DNA of 64,000 nucleotides. It comes from Pseudomonadota bacterium. Its GTDB lineage: Bacteria; Pseudomonadota; Gammaproteobacteria; Burkholderiales; Burkholderiaceae_C. Under the pieces are notes generated by a model. It saw nothing but the letters and a program-made list of their open reading frames with translations. It was not told where the DNA came from and searched no databases. How positions within the stretch are numbered: position 1 is the first letter of the stretch; each line of letters begins with the position of its first letter. The stretch spans positions 372,001 through 436,000 of the forward strand of contig JAIUPH010000018.1 of the NCBI GenBank assembly GCA_020161065.1, given 5' to 3'. The translations under genes and the position numbers were made by a program. Below are positions 28,931-38,083 of this stretch, piece by piece.

Positions 28931-29865
28931 GACAGCAGTCCCCTGGTTTCGGCCAGCGAGGCCGGATCGAACAAGGCGCCGGCCACCATCTCCGGCACGA
29001 TGCGCGGCACCATGCGCGACAGCACCTTGCCCGGCCCGCATTCCACCACATGGCCGATGCCGCGTGCCTGCAGCGCCTGCATCACTTCCACCCAGCGCAC
29101 CGGGCCGAAGGCCTGGCGGTACAGCGCATCGCGGATGCGCTGCGGGTCGGTCTCGACGGCGACGTCGATGTTGTTGACCACGGCGATGGCCGGCGGCTGG
29201 ATCGCCACGTCCTTCAGCCGCTCGGCCAGGCGCTCGGCGGCCGGCTTCATCAGCACCGAGTGGAACGGCGCTGACACCGGCAGCGGCAGCGCGCGCTTGG
29301 CGCCGGCGGCCTTGAGCAACTCGCTCGCCCGCGCGACCGCGGCCTTGGTGCCGGCGATCACGATCTGTTTGGGTTCGTTGAAGTTGGCGGCCGACACCGG
29401 CTCGCCGACCTCGGCACTGGCCTGGGTGCAGGCGGCGCGCACGGCGTCGGCCTCCAGCCCCAGCACCGCCACCATCGCGCCGGCGCCCACCGGCACCGCG
29501 GCCTGCATGGCCTGGGCGCGCAGGCGCACCAGCGGCACGGCATCGGCCAGGCTGAAAGCCCCGGCGGCCACCAGCGCGCTGTATTCGCCCAGCGAATGCC
29601 CGGCCACTGCGGCCGGCGCGGCGCCGCCTTCGGCGATCCAGGCGCGGTAGCAGGCCACGCCGGCCGTGAGCATCACGACCTGCGTGTTCTCGGTCAGGCC
29701 CAGCTTGTCGGCCGGGCCGTCGTGGATCAACGCGGCCACGTCTTCGCCCAGCGCCTGGCTGGCCTCGGCCAGCACCGCGCGCACGGCGGGATGGTCGCCC
29801 CAGGCGTCGAGCATGCCCACGCTTTGCGAGCCCTGGCCGGGAAAGACGAATGCGAACGAAGGCAT
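28927..29865 (-). CDS. fabD: Malonyl-CoA:ACP transacylase
   Basis: The 312-residue enzyme begins with FVFPGQGSQSVGML. It carries the nucleophile serine in VAGHSLGEYSALVA, the malonate-binding arginine region LVRLRAQAMQ, and the active histidine in SAPFHSVLM. It loads malonyl groups onto AcpP. It lies 23 bp after fabH and overlaps fabG by 4 bp. All motifs are intact and the length is standard. Confidence 0.97.
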   Translation of the reverse strand: MPSFAFVFPGQGSQSVGMLDAWGDHPAVRAVLAEASQALGEDVAALIHDGPADKLGLTENTQVVMLTAGVACYRAWIAEGGAAPAAVAGHSLGEYSALVAAGAFSLADAVPLVRLRAQAMQAAVPVGAGAMVAVLGLEADAVRAACTQASAEVGEPVSAANFNEPKQIVIAGTKAAVARASELLKAAGAKRALPLPVSAPFHSVLMKPAAERLAERLKDVAIQPPAIAVVNNIDVAVETDPQRIRDALYRQAFGPVRWVEVMQALQARGIGHVVECGPGKVLSRMVPRIVPEMVAGALFDPASLAETRGLLS

Positions 29866-29888
29866 GGTTGGCGAGGAGTTGAAGTCCG

Positions 29889-30878
29889 TCAGAAGTCGAG
29901 CAGCACCGCGCCCCAGGTGAAGCCGCCGCCCACACCTTGCAGCAGCACCGAGTGGCCGCGGCGGATGCGCCCGTCGCGCACCGCGCAGTCCAGCGCCAGC
30001 GGGATCGACGCCGCCGAGGTGTTGCCGTGCTCGTTGACGGTGACCACCAGCCGTTCGGCCGGCAGCCCCAGCTTGCGCGCCGCGCTGCTCATGATGCGGA
30101 TGTTGGCCTGGTGCGGAATCAGCCAGGCCACGCTGTCGGCCGCGCGGCCGGCCCTGGCCAGCACCGAGCGCGAGACGCTGTCGAGCACACCGACCGCCAG
30201 CTTGAACACCGCCTGGCCGTCCATGCGCAGGAAGGGGTCGCCGGTCACCGCGCCGCCGCGCACCTGGCCGGGCACGCACAGGATGCCGGCGTGGCGGCCG
30301 TCGGCGTGCAGTTCGCTGGCCAGCAGGCCCGGCTGGTCGCTGCCTTCCAGCACCACGGCGCCGGCGCCGTCGCCGAACAGCACGCAGGTGCCGCGGTCCT
30401 TGAAGTCGAGGATGCGCGAGAACACTTCCGAGCCGATCACCAGCGCGCGCGTCGCCAGGCCACTGCGGATCATCGAATCGGCCGTCGCCAGCGCGTAGAC
30501 GAAGCCGGTGCACACGGCCTGCAGGTCGAAGGCCGCGCCGCCGTGCATGCCCAGCTTGCGCTGCACGATGCAGGCGGTGGACGGGAAGATCATGTCCGGC
30601 GTCGAGGTCGCGACGATGATCAGGTCGATCTCGTCGGGCCGGCGGCCGGCGGCTTGCAGCGCTTGTTGCGCGGCGATCACCGCCAGGTCGCTGGCGAGCT
30701 GGCCTTCGGCGGCGAAGTGGCGGGCGCGGATGCCGGTGCGCTCGACGATCCAGGCGTCGCTGGTCTCGATGCCATCGGCCGCCAGTCGCGCGGCCAACGC
30801 CGCATTGTCGAGGCGCGTTTCGGGCAGGTGGCTGCCGGTGCCGGTGATTCGCGAGTACTTCGCTGGGCTGGGATTCAT
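29889..30878 (-). CDS. fabH: 3-oxoacyl-[acyl-carrier-protein] synthase III
   Basis: The 329-residue KAS III has the catalytic triad cysteine [12 protein letters not shown], histidine [10 protein letters not shown] and asparagine [12 protein letters not shown], and starts [12 protein letters not shown]. It performs the first condensation of acetyl-CoA with malonyl-ACP. It overlaps plsX by 4 bp, the common plsX-fabH order that ties phospholipid and fatty acid synthesis. Confidence 0.97.
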   Translation of the reverse strand: MNPSPAKYSRITGTGSHLPETRLDNAALAARLAADGIETSDAWIVERTGIRARHFAAEGQLASDLAVIAAQQALQAAGRRPDEIDLIIVATSTPDMIFPSTACIVQRKLGMHGGAAFDLQAVCTGFVYALATADSMIRSGLATRALVIGSEVFSRILDFKDRGTCVLFGDGAGAVVLEGSDQPGLLASELHADGRHAGILCVPGQVRGGAVTGDPFLRMDGQAVFKLAVGVLDSVSRSVLARAGRAADSVAWLIPHQANIRIMSSAARKLGLPAERLVVTVNEHGNTSAASIPLALDCAVRDGRIRRGHSVLLQGVGGGFTWGAVLLDF

Positions 30879-31963
30879 GCGGCGCGGCGGGCCGGATCGA
30901 CGGGCGGCAGGCCTTCGGTCACGGCGGGGATCGATTGCATGGTCTCGGCGATCCGATCGTGCACACGATCGAGCAGCCGGTTGCGCGCCGCATCATACGC
31001 GCGGCGCAAGGCCTGCTCGAACGACAGTGCATCGGCCGAGCCATGGCTCTTGAAGACCAGGCCGCGCAGCCCCAGCAGGGCCGCGCCGTTGTAGCGCCGC
31101 GGGTCGACCCGCTTCTTGAAGCGCTTGAGCACCGGCAGCGCCGCCAGCGCCGCCAGCTTGGACAGCGGCCCGCGGGTGAACTCCTGGCGCATGAACTCGG
31201 TGATCATCGTCGCCAGGCCTTCCGACGTCTTCAGCAGCACGTTGCCGACGAAGCCGTCGCAGACCACCACGTCGGAGGTGCCCTTGTAGATGTCGTTGCC
31301 CTCGACGTTGCCGATGAAGTTGAGGTGGCCGGCCGCCTGCGCCGCGCGCAGCAGTTCGCCGGCGCGGCGGATGGTCTCGCCGCCCTTGATCATCTCCTCG
31401 CCGATGTTGAGCAGGCCGACCGTGGGCTCGATCTCGCCTTCGTCGGCGTGCATCGCGGCGGCCAGCGCGCTGCCCATCACCGCGAACTGCAGCAGGTGTT
31501 CGGCCGTGCAGTCGACGTTGGCGCCGAGGTCCAGCACGGTGGTGGTGCCGTCGGCCTGGTTGGGCATGGCGTAGGCGATGGCCGGCCGCTCGATGCCTTC
31601 CATCGTCTTGAGCACGTAGCGCGCCACCGCCATCAGCGCGCCGGTGTTGCCGGCCGAGACGCAGGCCTGCGCCGCGGGCACTCCGCCGTCCTTGGCCTTG
31701 AGCTGGCTGATCGCCACCCGCATCGACGAATCGCGCTTGTGGCGCATCGCGGTCTCGATGGGGTCGTCCATCAGCACCACCTGCGAGGCCGTCACCTGCG
31801 TGCAGCGCGGCCAGCCGGCGGTCGGCGCCAAGGCCTCGGCCGAGCCCACCAGCACCAGGCTTGCGTCGGGATGGTGGTCAAGAAAGGCGCGGCAGGCCGG
31901 CAGGGTGACGGCGGGACCGTGATCCCCCCCCATGCAGTCGACCGCGAGACACGTCGGTGTCAT
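30875..31963 (-). CDS. plsX: Phosphate acyltransferase PlsX
   Basis: The 362-residue protein starts [12 protein letters not shown] and contains [44 protein letters not shown] and [14 protein letters not shown], all PlsX signatures. It makes acyl-phosphate from acyl-ACP for phospholipid synthesis at the membrane. I use the ATG at 31963; a GTG eight codons upstream (31987) is also open. It sits between rpmF and fabH in the conserved yceD-rpmF-plsX-fab row. Confidence 0.96.
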   Translation of the reverse strand: MTPTCLAVDCMGGDHGPAVTLPACRAFLDHHPDASLVLVGSAEALAPTAGWPRCTQVTASQVVLMDDPIETAMRHKRDSSMRVAISQLKAKDGGVPAAQACVSAGNTGALMAVARYVLKTMEGIERPAIAYAMPNQADGTTTVLDLGANVDCTAEHLLQFAVMGSALAAAMHADEGEIEPTVGLLNIGEEMIKGGETIRRAGELLRAAQAAGHLNFIGNVEGNDIYKGTSDVVVCDGFVGNVLLKTSEGLATMITEFMRQEFTRGPLSKLAALAALPVLKRFKKRVDPRRYNGAALLGLRGLVFKSHGSADALSFEQALRRAYDAARNRLLDRVHDRIAETMQSIPAVTEGLPPVDPARRAA

Positions 31964-32030
31964 CGAATCACGGGCCCAGCGCCGCACCTGCGAAGGCAGG
32001 CGCCGGCAGCAGGCGCCGCAGCGCCGCGGC

Positions 32031-32213
32031 TCAGGCGTCGGCCTTGGTCTTCAGGACCTTGCGGCCGCGATAAAAGCCGGTCGGGCTGATGTGGTGGCGC
32101 AGGTGCACTTCGCCGGTGGTCGGCTCGATCGCGGTGCCGGGGGCGGCAATCGCATTGTGCGAGCGGTGCATGCCGCGCTTGGACGGCGACTTCTTGTTCT
32201 GCTGAACGGCCAT
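32031..32213 (-). CDS. rpmF: 50S ribosomal protein L32
   Basis: The 60-residue basic protein starts [19 protein letters not shown] and contains [21 protein letters not shown], typical of bacterial L32. It lacks the zinc-binding cysteines that some L32 forms have, so it is the zinc-free type. A strong AGGAG site precedes the ATG. It lies between yceD and plsX as in most proteobacteria. Confidence 0.98.
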   Translation of the reverse strand: MAVQQNKKSPSKRGMHRSHNAIAAPGTAIEPTTGEVHLRHHISPTGFYRGRKVLKTKADA

Positions 32214-32259
32214 GATGATCTCCTGGGAGCGCGGCGCAAAGCCTTCGAGTATATCAGCG

Positions 32260-32832
32260 CTAGCTTTGCGGACGCCGCAGCGCGGCCAGCGCCGCGAAGG
32301 GATGCGCGTCCTGCGGCTCGGCGGCGTCGGCCGCCACCGGCAAGGGCTGCGGGCAGACCTCGTGGCGCGGCACCAGCGGCAGGTCGAGCAGCAGTTCGTC
32401 TTCCAGCAGGGCGTGGACGTCGAGGTCGTGCGTCAGCGGCAGCACCTCGTGCTCGACCTCGCCGTCGAGCTTGGCCGCGGCGTCCTCGCCCGGCACGAAC
32501 TGGAACTGTCGCTGCAGCGCCAGCGGCTGCTGCAGCGGCTGCAGGCAGCGCTGGCAGATCAGCGGCAACACGGCATCCGCCGCCAGATACAGCCAGACCT
32601 GCGGCGGCTGCCCGGCGCGCGCCGGGCGCTCTTCGCCGCGCAAGCTCCAGTGCACCTCGGGCGGCGGCTCGCCCTCGGCCGCCGTCGGCGTCGGCGTTGG
32701 CGTTGGCGTTGGCGCCAGCAGGTCGCGCAGCCGCCGGAACCCCTGCAGCGGCCAAGCCCCCTCGCGCTGCGCCGCCGCCTTGGCGAACGCCGGCACGTCC
32801 AGCCGACGGACATCGAAATCGCGCGCTGTCAT
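32260..32832 (-). CDS. yceD: YceD family (DUF177) protein
   Basis: The 190-residue protein is the usual partner upstream of rpmF. It shows a CxxC pair in [14 protein letters not shown], then [10 protein letters not shown], and acidic [23 protein letters not shown]. The family has been linked to 23S rRNA accumulation in plants and bacteria; the exact role is uncertain. A run of five PT dipeptides (about residues 40-50) comes from a hexanucleotide repeat at 32684-32713. The ATG at 32832 is chosen because family homology starts there ([11 protein letters not shown]). It is divergent from maf. Confidence 0.9.
   Translation of the reverse strand: MTARDFDVRRLDVPAFAKAAAQREGAWPLQGFRRLRDLLAPTPTPTPTPTAAEGEPPPEVHWSLRGEERPARAGQPPQVWLYLAADAVLPLICQRCLQPLQQPLALQRQFQFVPGEDAAAKLDGEVEHEVLPLTHDLDVHALLEDELLLDLPLVPRHEVCPQPLPVAADAAEPQDAHPFAALAALRRPQS
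32684..32713. repeat. Hexanucleotide repeat inside yceD
   Basis: GTCGGC twice and then GTTGGC three times on the plus strand encode five Pro-Thr pairs in YceD. The unit is a multiple of three, so slippage changes length and not frame. Confidence 0.85.
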
Positions 32833-32887
32833 GAAGCCAGTGTAGCGGGGCGCCCAACTGGCAGCGGCGATGGAACAATTGCCACCG

Positions 32888-33487
32888 ATGAGCGCCCCTG
32901 CCCTGATCCTCGCTTCCACCTCGCGCTACCGGCACGAGTTGCTGTCGCGGCTGCGCTTGGCCTTCACGGTGGTGGCGCCGCAGGTCGACGAGACGCCGCG
33001 GCCGCGCGAGGCGCCGGCGGCGCTGGCGCTGCGGCTGGCGCTGGAAAAGGCGCGCGACGTGGCGGCGCGCCATCCCGAGGCCATCGTCATCGGTGCCGAC
33101 CAGGTGGCCGACCTCGACGGCCAGGCCATCGGCAAGCCGGGCAGCCATGCGCGCGCGGTGGAGCAGCTTCGGCGCATGAGCGGGCGGCGCCTCGTCTTCC
33201 AGACGGCGGTGGCGGTGCTGCGGCCGTCCACCGGTTTCGAGCAGGCGCAACTGGCGCCGGTGTGGGTGAGCGTGCGCCGGCTCGCTGACGCTGAGATCGA
33301 GCGTTATCTCGAACTGGAGCAACCGTACGACTGCGCCGGCAGCGCCAAGTCCGAGACGCTGGGCATTGCGCTGCTGGAGGCGATCGACAGCGACGACCCG
33401 ACGGCCTTGGTCGGGCTGCCGCTGATCCGCACCTGCGAGATGCTGCGCCAGGCCGGGCTCGATCCGGTCGCCCACGCCCGTCGATGA
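32888..33487 (+). CDS. maf: Maf/YceF-type nucleotide pyrophosphatase
   Basis: The 199-residue protein starts PALILASTSRYRHELLSRL, the Maf signature. It has VDETPRP, VIGADQVADLDGQAIGKPG and a C-terminal GIALLEAIDSDDPTALVGLPL. It probably hydrolyses non-canonical or modified nucleoside triphosphates; the YceF subgroup, linked to 7-methyl-GTP, is the closest by feel and by its place next to yceD-rpmF-plsX. An ATG six codons earlier (32870) is also possible. It overlaps the next methyltransferase gene by 4 bp. Confidence 0.92.
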   Translation: MSAPALILASTSRYRHELLSRLRLAFTVVAPQVDETPRPREAPAALALRLALEKARDVAARHPEAIVIGADQVADLDGQAIGKPGSHARAVEQLRRMSGRRLVFQTAVAVLRPSTGFEQAQLAPVWVSVRRLADAEIERYLELEQPYDCAGSAKSETLGIALLEAIDSDDPTALVGLPLIRTCEMLRQAGLDPVAHARR

Positions 33488-34254
33488 GCGACGCCCAGCC
33501 CCTGGGCCGGCTGCTGCTGGTGCCCAACACGCTGGACCACGGCAGCGAGCCGCAGCCGATCGACGCCGTCGTCGCCCACGGCGTGCTGCGGCAGGCCGCC
33601 GCGCTGGCGCACTGGGTGGTGGAAGACGCCCGCAGCGCGCGCGCCTTCCTCAAGCGCGTGGCCGATCACGTGCCGCTGGCGCTGCCGCTGCAGCAGATCG
33701 GCATCAGCGAGTTGCCGCGACCGCGCAAGGGCAGCCGCGAGGGCATCGCCGCGGCGCAGTGGACGGCGCTGCTGCAACCCGCGCTGCAAGGTCATGACCT
33801 GGGCCTGCTGTCGGAAGCCGGCCTGCCGGCGGTGGCCGACCCGGGCTCGGCGCTGGTCGCGGCGGCCCATGCCGCCGGCCTGCCGGTGCTGCCGCTGGCG
33901 GGCGCCAGTGCACTGCTGCTGGCGCTGGCGGCGAGCGGGCTGAACGGCCAGAGCTTCGCGTTCGTAGGCTATCTGCCGCAGGAAACGGAGGCTCGCACGC
34001 GCCGTCTGCGCGAGCTGGAAGCACTGTCCAGGCAGTGGCAGCAGACGCAGCTTTTCATCGAGACGCCGTATCGCAACGGCGCCCTGGCGACCGCCTTGCT
34101 GGCGACGCTGCAGCCGGCGACCCGGCTGTCGATCAGCTCGGGGCTGACGCTGGCCGGCGGCTGGAGCCGCACGCTGACCGTGGCGCAATGGCGGCGCGCG
34201 CCGCCGCTGCTGTCGGACCGGCTGCCGGCGGTGTTCGCCTTGCTGGCCGGTTGA
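33484..34254 (+). CDS. RsmI-like SAM-dependent methyltransferase
   Basis: The 256-residue protein belongs to the tetrapyrrole (corrin/porphyrin) methylase superfamily. It opens with LGRLLLVPNTLDHG and has LGLLSEAGLPAVADPGSALVAAAHAAG and VLPLAGASALLLALAASGLNGQSFAFVGYLP, which parallel RsmI (16S rRNA 2-O-methylase of C1402). The first loop differs from the classical RsmI TPIGNLGD, so it is likely the RsmI paralogue often found beside maf. The substrate is unknown. It is coupled to maf by an ATGA overlap. Confidence 0.85.
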   Translation: MSDAQPLGRLLLVPNTLDHGSEPQPIDAVVAHGVLRQAAALAHWVVEDARSARAFLKRVADHVPLALPLQQIGISELPRPRKGSREGIAAAQWTALLQPALQGHDLGLLSEAGLPAVADPGSALVAAAHAAGLPVLPLAGASALLLALAASGLNGQSFAFVGYLPQETEARTRRLRELEALSRQWQQTQLFIETPYRNGALATALLATLQPATRLSISSGLTLAGGWSRTLTVAQWRRAPPLLSDRLPAVFALLAG

Positions 34255-34304
34255 ACGCACGCGGTGGCGCGGGCGATTGTCCAGGCGGCTGGGCGCGGGC
34301 GGCT

Positions 34305-35726
34305 TCAGTGCCCGCCGAGCAGCGAGGCCAGCTTCTTCTTGGGCCTGATGTTGGGCGCCTTGCCGGGCCGCGGCTCGGCCTTGGCGCGCTCCCAGACCGG
34401 CGCCGCGTCGGCCGCCGCTTCGTAGGGCTTGTCGAAGAACGGGTCGGCCGACACGGCCGGCGTCGGCATGCGGTAGCGCGGCGCCGGCTCGAAGCGCTCG
34501 GCGGCCGGTTCGCGGTCGTCGTCGTCGCGGCTGCGGCGCGGCGGGCGGCGCGGGCGCAGGTCTTCCAGTTCGAAAGGCTCGATCTCCAGCTTCTTCTTGA
34601 TCAGGCGCTCGATGTCGCCGATCAGCCGCGCGTCGTCGCGCGTCACCAGCGTGACGGCCAGGCCGGAGGCCCCAGCACGGCCGGTGCGGCCGATGCGGTG
34701 TACATAGTCTTCGGCGTTGAAGGGCACGTCGAAATTGAACACCGCCGGCAGGTCGGCGATGTCCAGGCCGCGCGCCGCTACGTCGGTGGCCACCAGCAGG
34801 TCGACCTCGCCCTTCTTGAAGGCGTCCAGCGACTTCAGGCGTTCGTCCTGCGACTTGTCGCCGTGAAGCGCGGCGGTCTTCAGGCCATCGCGCTCGAAAG
34901 ACCGCGCCAGCCGCGCCGCGCCCAGCTTGGAGTTGACGAAGACGATGGCCTGCGACAGCTCGCGCTGGCGCAGGATCTGGCGCACCGCGGCGCGCTTGTC
35001 GTCGTCGGTCACGTTGTAGAAGCGCTGCTCGACGTTGGTCGCGGTGGCGTTGGGCCGCGCCACCTCGACGGTCACCGGCTCGCGCAGGTAGCTTTCGGCC
35101 AGGCGACGGATCTCGGGCGAGAAGGTGGCCGAGAACAACAGCGTCTGCCGATCGCGGGGCAGGTACGACAGGATGCGCTGCAGGTCGGGCAGGAAGCCGA
35201 TGTCGAGCATGCGGTCGGCTTCGTCGAGCACCACGTACTCGACCTGATTGAGCACCGCGTTCTTGGCCTCGATGTGGTCCAGCAAGCGCCCCGGGGTGGC
35301 GATCAGCACCTCGACGCCGGCCTTCAGCGCCAGCGTCTGCGGCTTCATGTCGATGCCGCCGAACACCACGGTCGAGCGCAACTGGGTGAACTTGGCGTAG
35401 TTCTTGACGTTGGCGGCCACCTGGTCGGCCAGTTCGCGCGTGGGCGCCAGCACCAGCGCCCGTACCGGGTGGCGCGCCGGCGACATGCTGGCGTTCTCGT
35501 GCTTGAGCATCTTCTGCAGCAGCGGCAGCGAGAAGGCGGCCGTCTTGCCGGTGCCGGTCTGGGCGGCGCCCATCACGTCGCGGCCCGCCAGCACGATGGG
35601 GATCGCCTTGGCCTGGATCGGCGTCATCGACTCGTAGCCCGATTCGGCGACGGCGCGCAACAGTTTGGGATCGAGCGCCAGGCTGTCGAAGCGTGCCGGC
35701 GGCGCAGTTTCTGGGGTTGGGTTCAC
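34305..35726 (-). CDS. rhlE: DEAD-box RNA helicase, RhlE type
   Basis: The 473-residue helicase has the Q motif region (YESMTPIQAKAIP), motif I AQTGTGKTAAF, Ia PTRELADQ, II VLDEADRML, III LFSATFSPEI, V ATDVAARGLDI and VI HRIGRTGRAG, then an Arg/Asp-rich and Pro-rich tail. RhlE-class enzymes remodel ribosomal or messenger RNA. I use the GTG at 35726, just before the conserved start; a GTG at 35762 is also open. It diverges from the glycosyltransferase island across about 240 bp holding a small hairpin (35796-35813). Confidence 0.93.
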   Translation of the reverse strand: MNPTPETAPPARFDSLALDPKLLRAVAESGYESMTPIQAKAIPIVLAGRDVMGAAQTGTGKTAAFSLPLLQKMLKHENASMSPARHPVRALVLAPTRELADQVAANVKNYAKFTQLRSTVVFGGIDMKPQTLALKAGVEVLIATPGRLLDHIEAKNAVLNQVEYVVLDEADRMLDIGFLPDLQRILSYLPRDRQTLLFSATFSPEIRRLAESYLREPVTVEVARPNATATNVEQRFYNVTDDDKRAAVRQILRQRELSQAIVFVNSKLGAARLARSFERDGLKTAALHGDKSQDERLKSLDAFKKGEVDLLVATDVAARGLDIADLPAVFNFDVPFNAEDYVHRIGRTGRAGASGLAVTLVTRDDARLIGDIERLIKKKLEIEPFELEDLRPRRPPRRSRDDDDREPAAERFEPAPRYRMPTPAVSADPFFDKPYEAAADAAPVWERAKAEPRPGKAPNIRPKKKLASLLGGH

Positions 35727-35968
35727 TTCGCGATTATCGTGCAGCGCCTTCGCCGGCGGCACCCGGCCTCGTGCAGAGCGTTTCCGGCGACAGGGCGTTG
35801 CGAATCAGCAACGTCTCCCGCCGTGGATTGACGAGCGGACGCAATTCCTAACCGCACAAGGGCCAGACTTCGAGAACGATTCGGCACTCCACGGCTGCTG
35901 CGATGCACAAAACACTGTAACAGCCGACCTCGGGAAAACCACGGCGCTGCCCTAGAATCCAACACAAC

Positions 35969-37048
35969 ATGGCTGTGACAACAGAAAAGGCCCCCGAGCC
36001 TTCGCAAGCCCGCAGTAACCGCGCCAGGCGGTCGACGGTCGACCAGCTTCTCGCGCCTTGGGAGGAGTTCCGGCGCGTCATCCCGCTGGTCTCGCTGAAG
36101 TCGCTGCGCCTTGGCACGAACCCCGCGGTGCCCAAGGTGGCGGTGCTGATGTGCACCATGCAAGGGCAGCATTTTCTGGCCGAGCAGCTCAATTCGATCG
36201 CCACGCAGACGCATCCGCGCTGGGCGATCTGGGCCTCCGACGACGGCTCCGACGACCACACGCACGCCATCCTGGAGTACTACCAGTCGCACTGGGGCGA
36301 AGACCGCATTTCCATCCACGCCGGGCCGGCGGAAGGGTCGACGGCCAACTTCCTGTCGCTGAGCTGCCGCGCCGACATCGACGCCGACTTCTTCGCCTAC
36401 GCCGACCAGGACGACGTGTGGGAAGCCGACAAGCTCGAGCGTGCCGTCAACTGGCTCAAGACGGTGCCCGACGACGTGCCGGCGCTGTACGGTTCGCGCA
36501 CGCTGCTGGTCGACGCGCGCAACCAGCACATCGGCTATTCGCCGCTGTTCGAGCGCGAGCCCGACTTCCGCAACGCGCTGGTGCAAAGCATCGCCGGCGG
36601 CAACACGATGGTCTTCAACCGCGCCGCGCGCGACCTGCTGCGCCGGGCCGGCGAGAACGTCGAAGCCGTCACCCACGACTGGTGGGCCTACATGCTGGTC
36701 ACCGGCTGCGGCGGCCAGGTGCACTACGACCCCTACCCCACGGTGCGCTACCGCCAGCACGGCGCCAACCAGTTCGGCTCCAACGCCGACCCGGTGGCCC
36801 AGTTGCGGCGCGCCAAGCTGCTGTTGCAAGGGCGCTTCCGCGACTGGGTCGACCGCAACCTGCGCGCGCTGGAGCGCGTGCGCCCGCTGATGACGGCCGA
36901 CAACCAGCGCGTGCTGGACGAGTTCATCGGCGCCCGCCGCCGCCACGCGCTGGGCCGCTGGCTCGGCCTGCGCAAGGCCGGCATCTTCCGCCAGACGGCG
37001 CTGGGCAACCTGGGCCTGGCAGTGGCCGCGTTGATCAACCGGCTGTAG
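35969..37048 (+). CDS. Family 2 glycosyltransferase
   Basis: The 359-residue GT-A type enzyme has, after a 55-residue N-terminal extension, VAVLMCTMQGQHFLAEQLNSI, the nucleotide-binding WASDDGSDDHT, the DxD-like FAYADQDDVWEADKLE and GGNTMVFNR. It adds a sugar to a lipid-linked surface glycan. The TDP-rhamnose class is suggested by the ADQDDVW motif, but that is uncertain. It has a TAGAAT -10-like box at 35952. It opens the plus-strand island of glycan genes. Confidence 0.88.
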   Translation: MAVTTEKAPEPSQARSNRARRSTVDQLLAPWEEFRRVIPLVSLKSLRLGTNPAVPKVAVLMCTMQGQHFLAEQLNSIATQTHPRWAIWASDDGSDDHTHAILEYYQSHWGEDRISIHAGPAEGSTANFLSLSCRADIDADFFAYADQDDVWEADKLERAVNWLKTVPDDVPALYGSRTLLVDARNQHIGYSPLFEREPDFRNALVQSIAGGNTMVFNRAARDLLRRAGENVEAVTHDWWAYMLVTGCGGQVHYDPYPTVRYRQHGANQFGSNADPVAQLRRAKLLLQGRFRDWVDRNLRALERVRPLMTADNQRVLDEFIGARRRHALGRWLGLRKAGIFRQTALGNLGLAVAALINRL

Positions 37049-37150
37049 CACACGTCCCGCCACCGCCGCGTCCGCGGCCGCTCGCCGGCAGTGCTGTAGT
37101 ACGCTCGCGCCCCGCGTCCCGCTGATGGGCGCGCGACGCGCTAGCCTCTC

Positions 37151-38083
37151 TTGCCAGATTCCGGGCCGCCTTCCATCCCGCCGCCGGCGTCCATCGCCGC
37201 GGTCCTCGTGCTCCATGGTGGCGGCGCTGAGCTTGGGCTGCCGCTGCAAGGCCTGCGGCAAGCGGTCGATCGGCTGGTGGTGGTCGACAACAACGCCGAG
37301 CCCCTGGCCTGGCCCGCCGACCCCGGCGTGATCCTGCTGCGCAACGCCAACCGCGGCGGCCTGGCCGGCGCCTACAACCTGGCGGTGCAGACGCTGCAGG
37401 CGCAACCCGAAGGCTTGCCGGCGGCCGTCGTCTTCGTCGACCAGGATTCCGATCCCGCCGTGCTGCTGCGCTTCCTGGCCGATGCGCAGGTGCAGTCGCT
37501 GCTCGGCCGCGCCGACGTGGCCGCCGTCTCGCCCGCCTATTGCGACCGCGCCACCGGGCTGCGCGGCCGCTACATCGAGCTGGGCCGCTGGCGGTTGCGC
37601 CACCTGCCGCGGCGCTTTGCCGGTCTGCGGCCGGTGGCCTTCGTGATCAACTCGATGTCGGTCTGGCGGGGCGCGGCCTTGCAGCGCATCGGCCCCTTCA
37701 ACGAGGTGCTGGCGGTCGACCATGTCGACACCGAGTACTGCCTGCGCGCCCGCGCGCTGGGGCTTTCGGTCTGGGTGCACGGCGACCACGAGTTCGCGCA
37801 CTCGATCGGCGAGCGCCGCCGCTACCGGCTGCTGGGCCGCGAGCTGCAGGCCGGCGGCCACGGGCCGCAGCGGCGGCGCCTGATCGGCCGCAACACCATG
37901 TGGCTGGCACGCGGCTGGGCCTGGCGCGAGCCTGCCTTCGCCGCGCTGTGCCTGCTGCGCCTGGCTTACGAGGCGGTGGGCATCACGATTGCCGAGGACC
38001 GCAAGGCGTCGAAGCTGGCCGCGCTGCTGCGCGGCATCGGCCAAGGACTGGCGATGCCGGTGCGGGTCGCCGTCCGTCGATGA
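37151..38083 (+). CDS. Family 2 glycosyltransferase, rhamnosyltransferase-like
   Basis: The 310-residue enzyme has LVVVDNNAEP, NRGGLAGAYNLAV, the DxD-type motif VFVDQDSDPA, and VINSMSVWRGAALQRIGPFNEVLAVDHVDTEYCLRAR (quoted in parts: GPFNEVLAVDHVD, EYCLRARALG). This pattern is seen in bacterial rhamnosyltransferases. The start is probably the TTG at 37151, since no ATG or GTG lies ahead of the domain in frame. Its stop overlaps the ATG of the next gene (ATGA). Confidence 0.85.
   Translation: MPDSGPPSIPPPASIAAVLVLHGGGAELGLPLQGLRQAVDRLVVVDNNAEPLAWPADPGVILLRNANRGGLAGAYNLAVQTLQAQPEGLPAAVVFVDQDSDPAVLLRFLADAQVQSLLGRADVAAVSPAYCDRATGLRGRYIELGRWRLRHLPRRFAGLRPVAFVINSMSVWRGAALQRIGPFNEVLAVDHVDTEYCLRARALGLSVWVHGDHEFAHSIGERRRYRLLGRELQAGGHGPQRRRLIGRNTMWLARGWAWREPAFAALCLLRLAYEAVGITIAEDRKASKLAALLRGIGQGLAMPVRVAVRR

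Noticed and set aside
35796-35813. Hairpin CGTTGC/GCAACG as a terminator
   Set aside because: There is no T-run on either side and it lies between two divergent genes; it may be an operator but nothing supports that.
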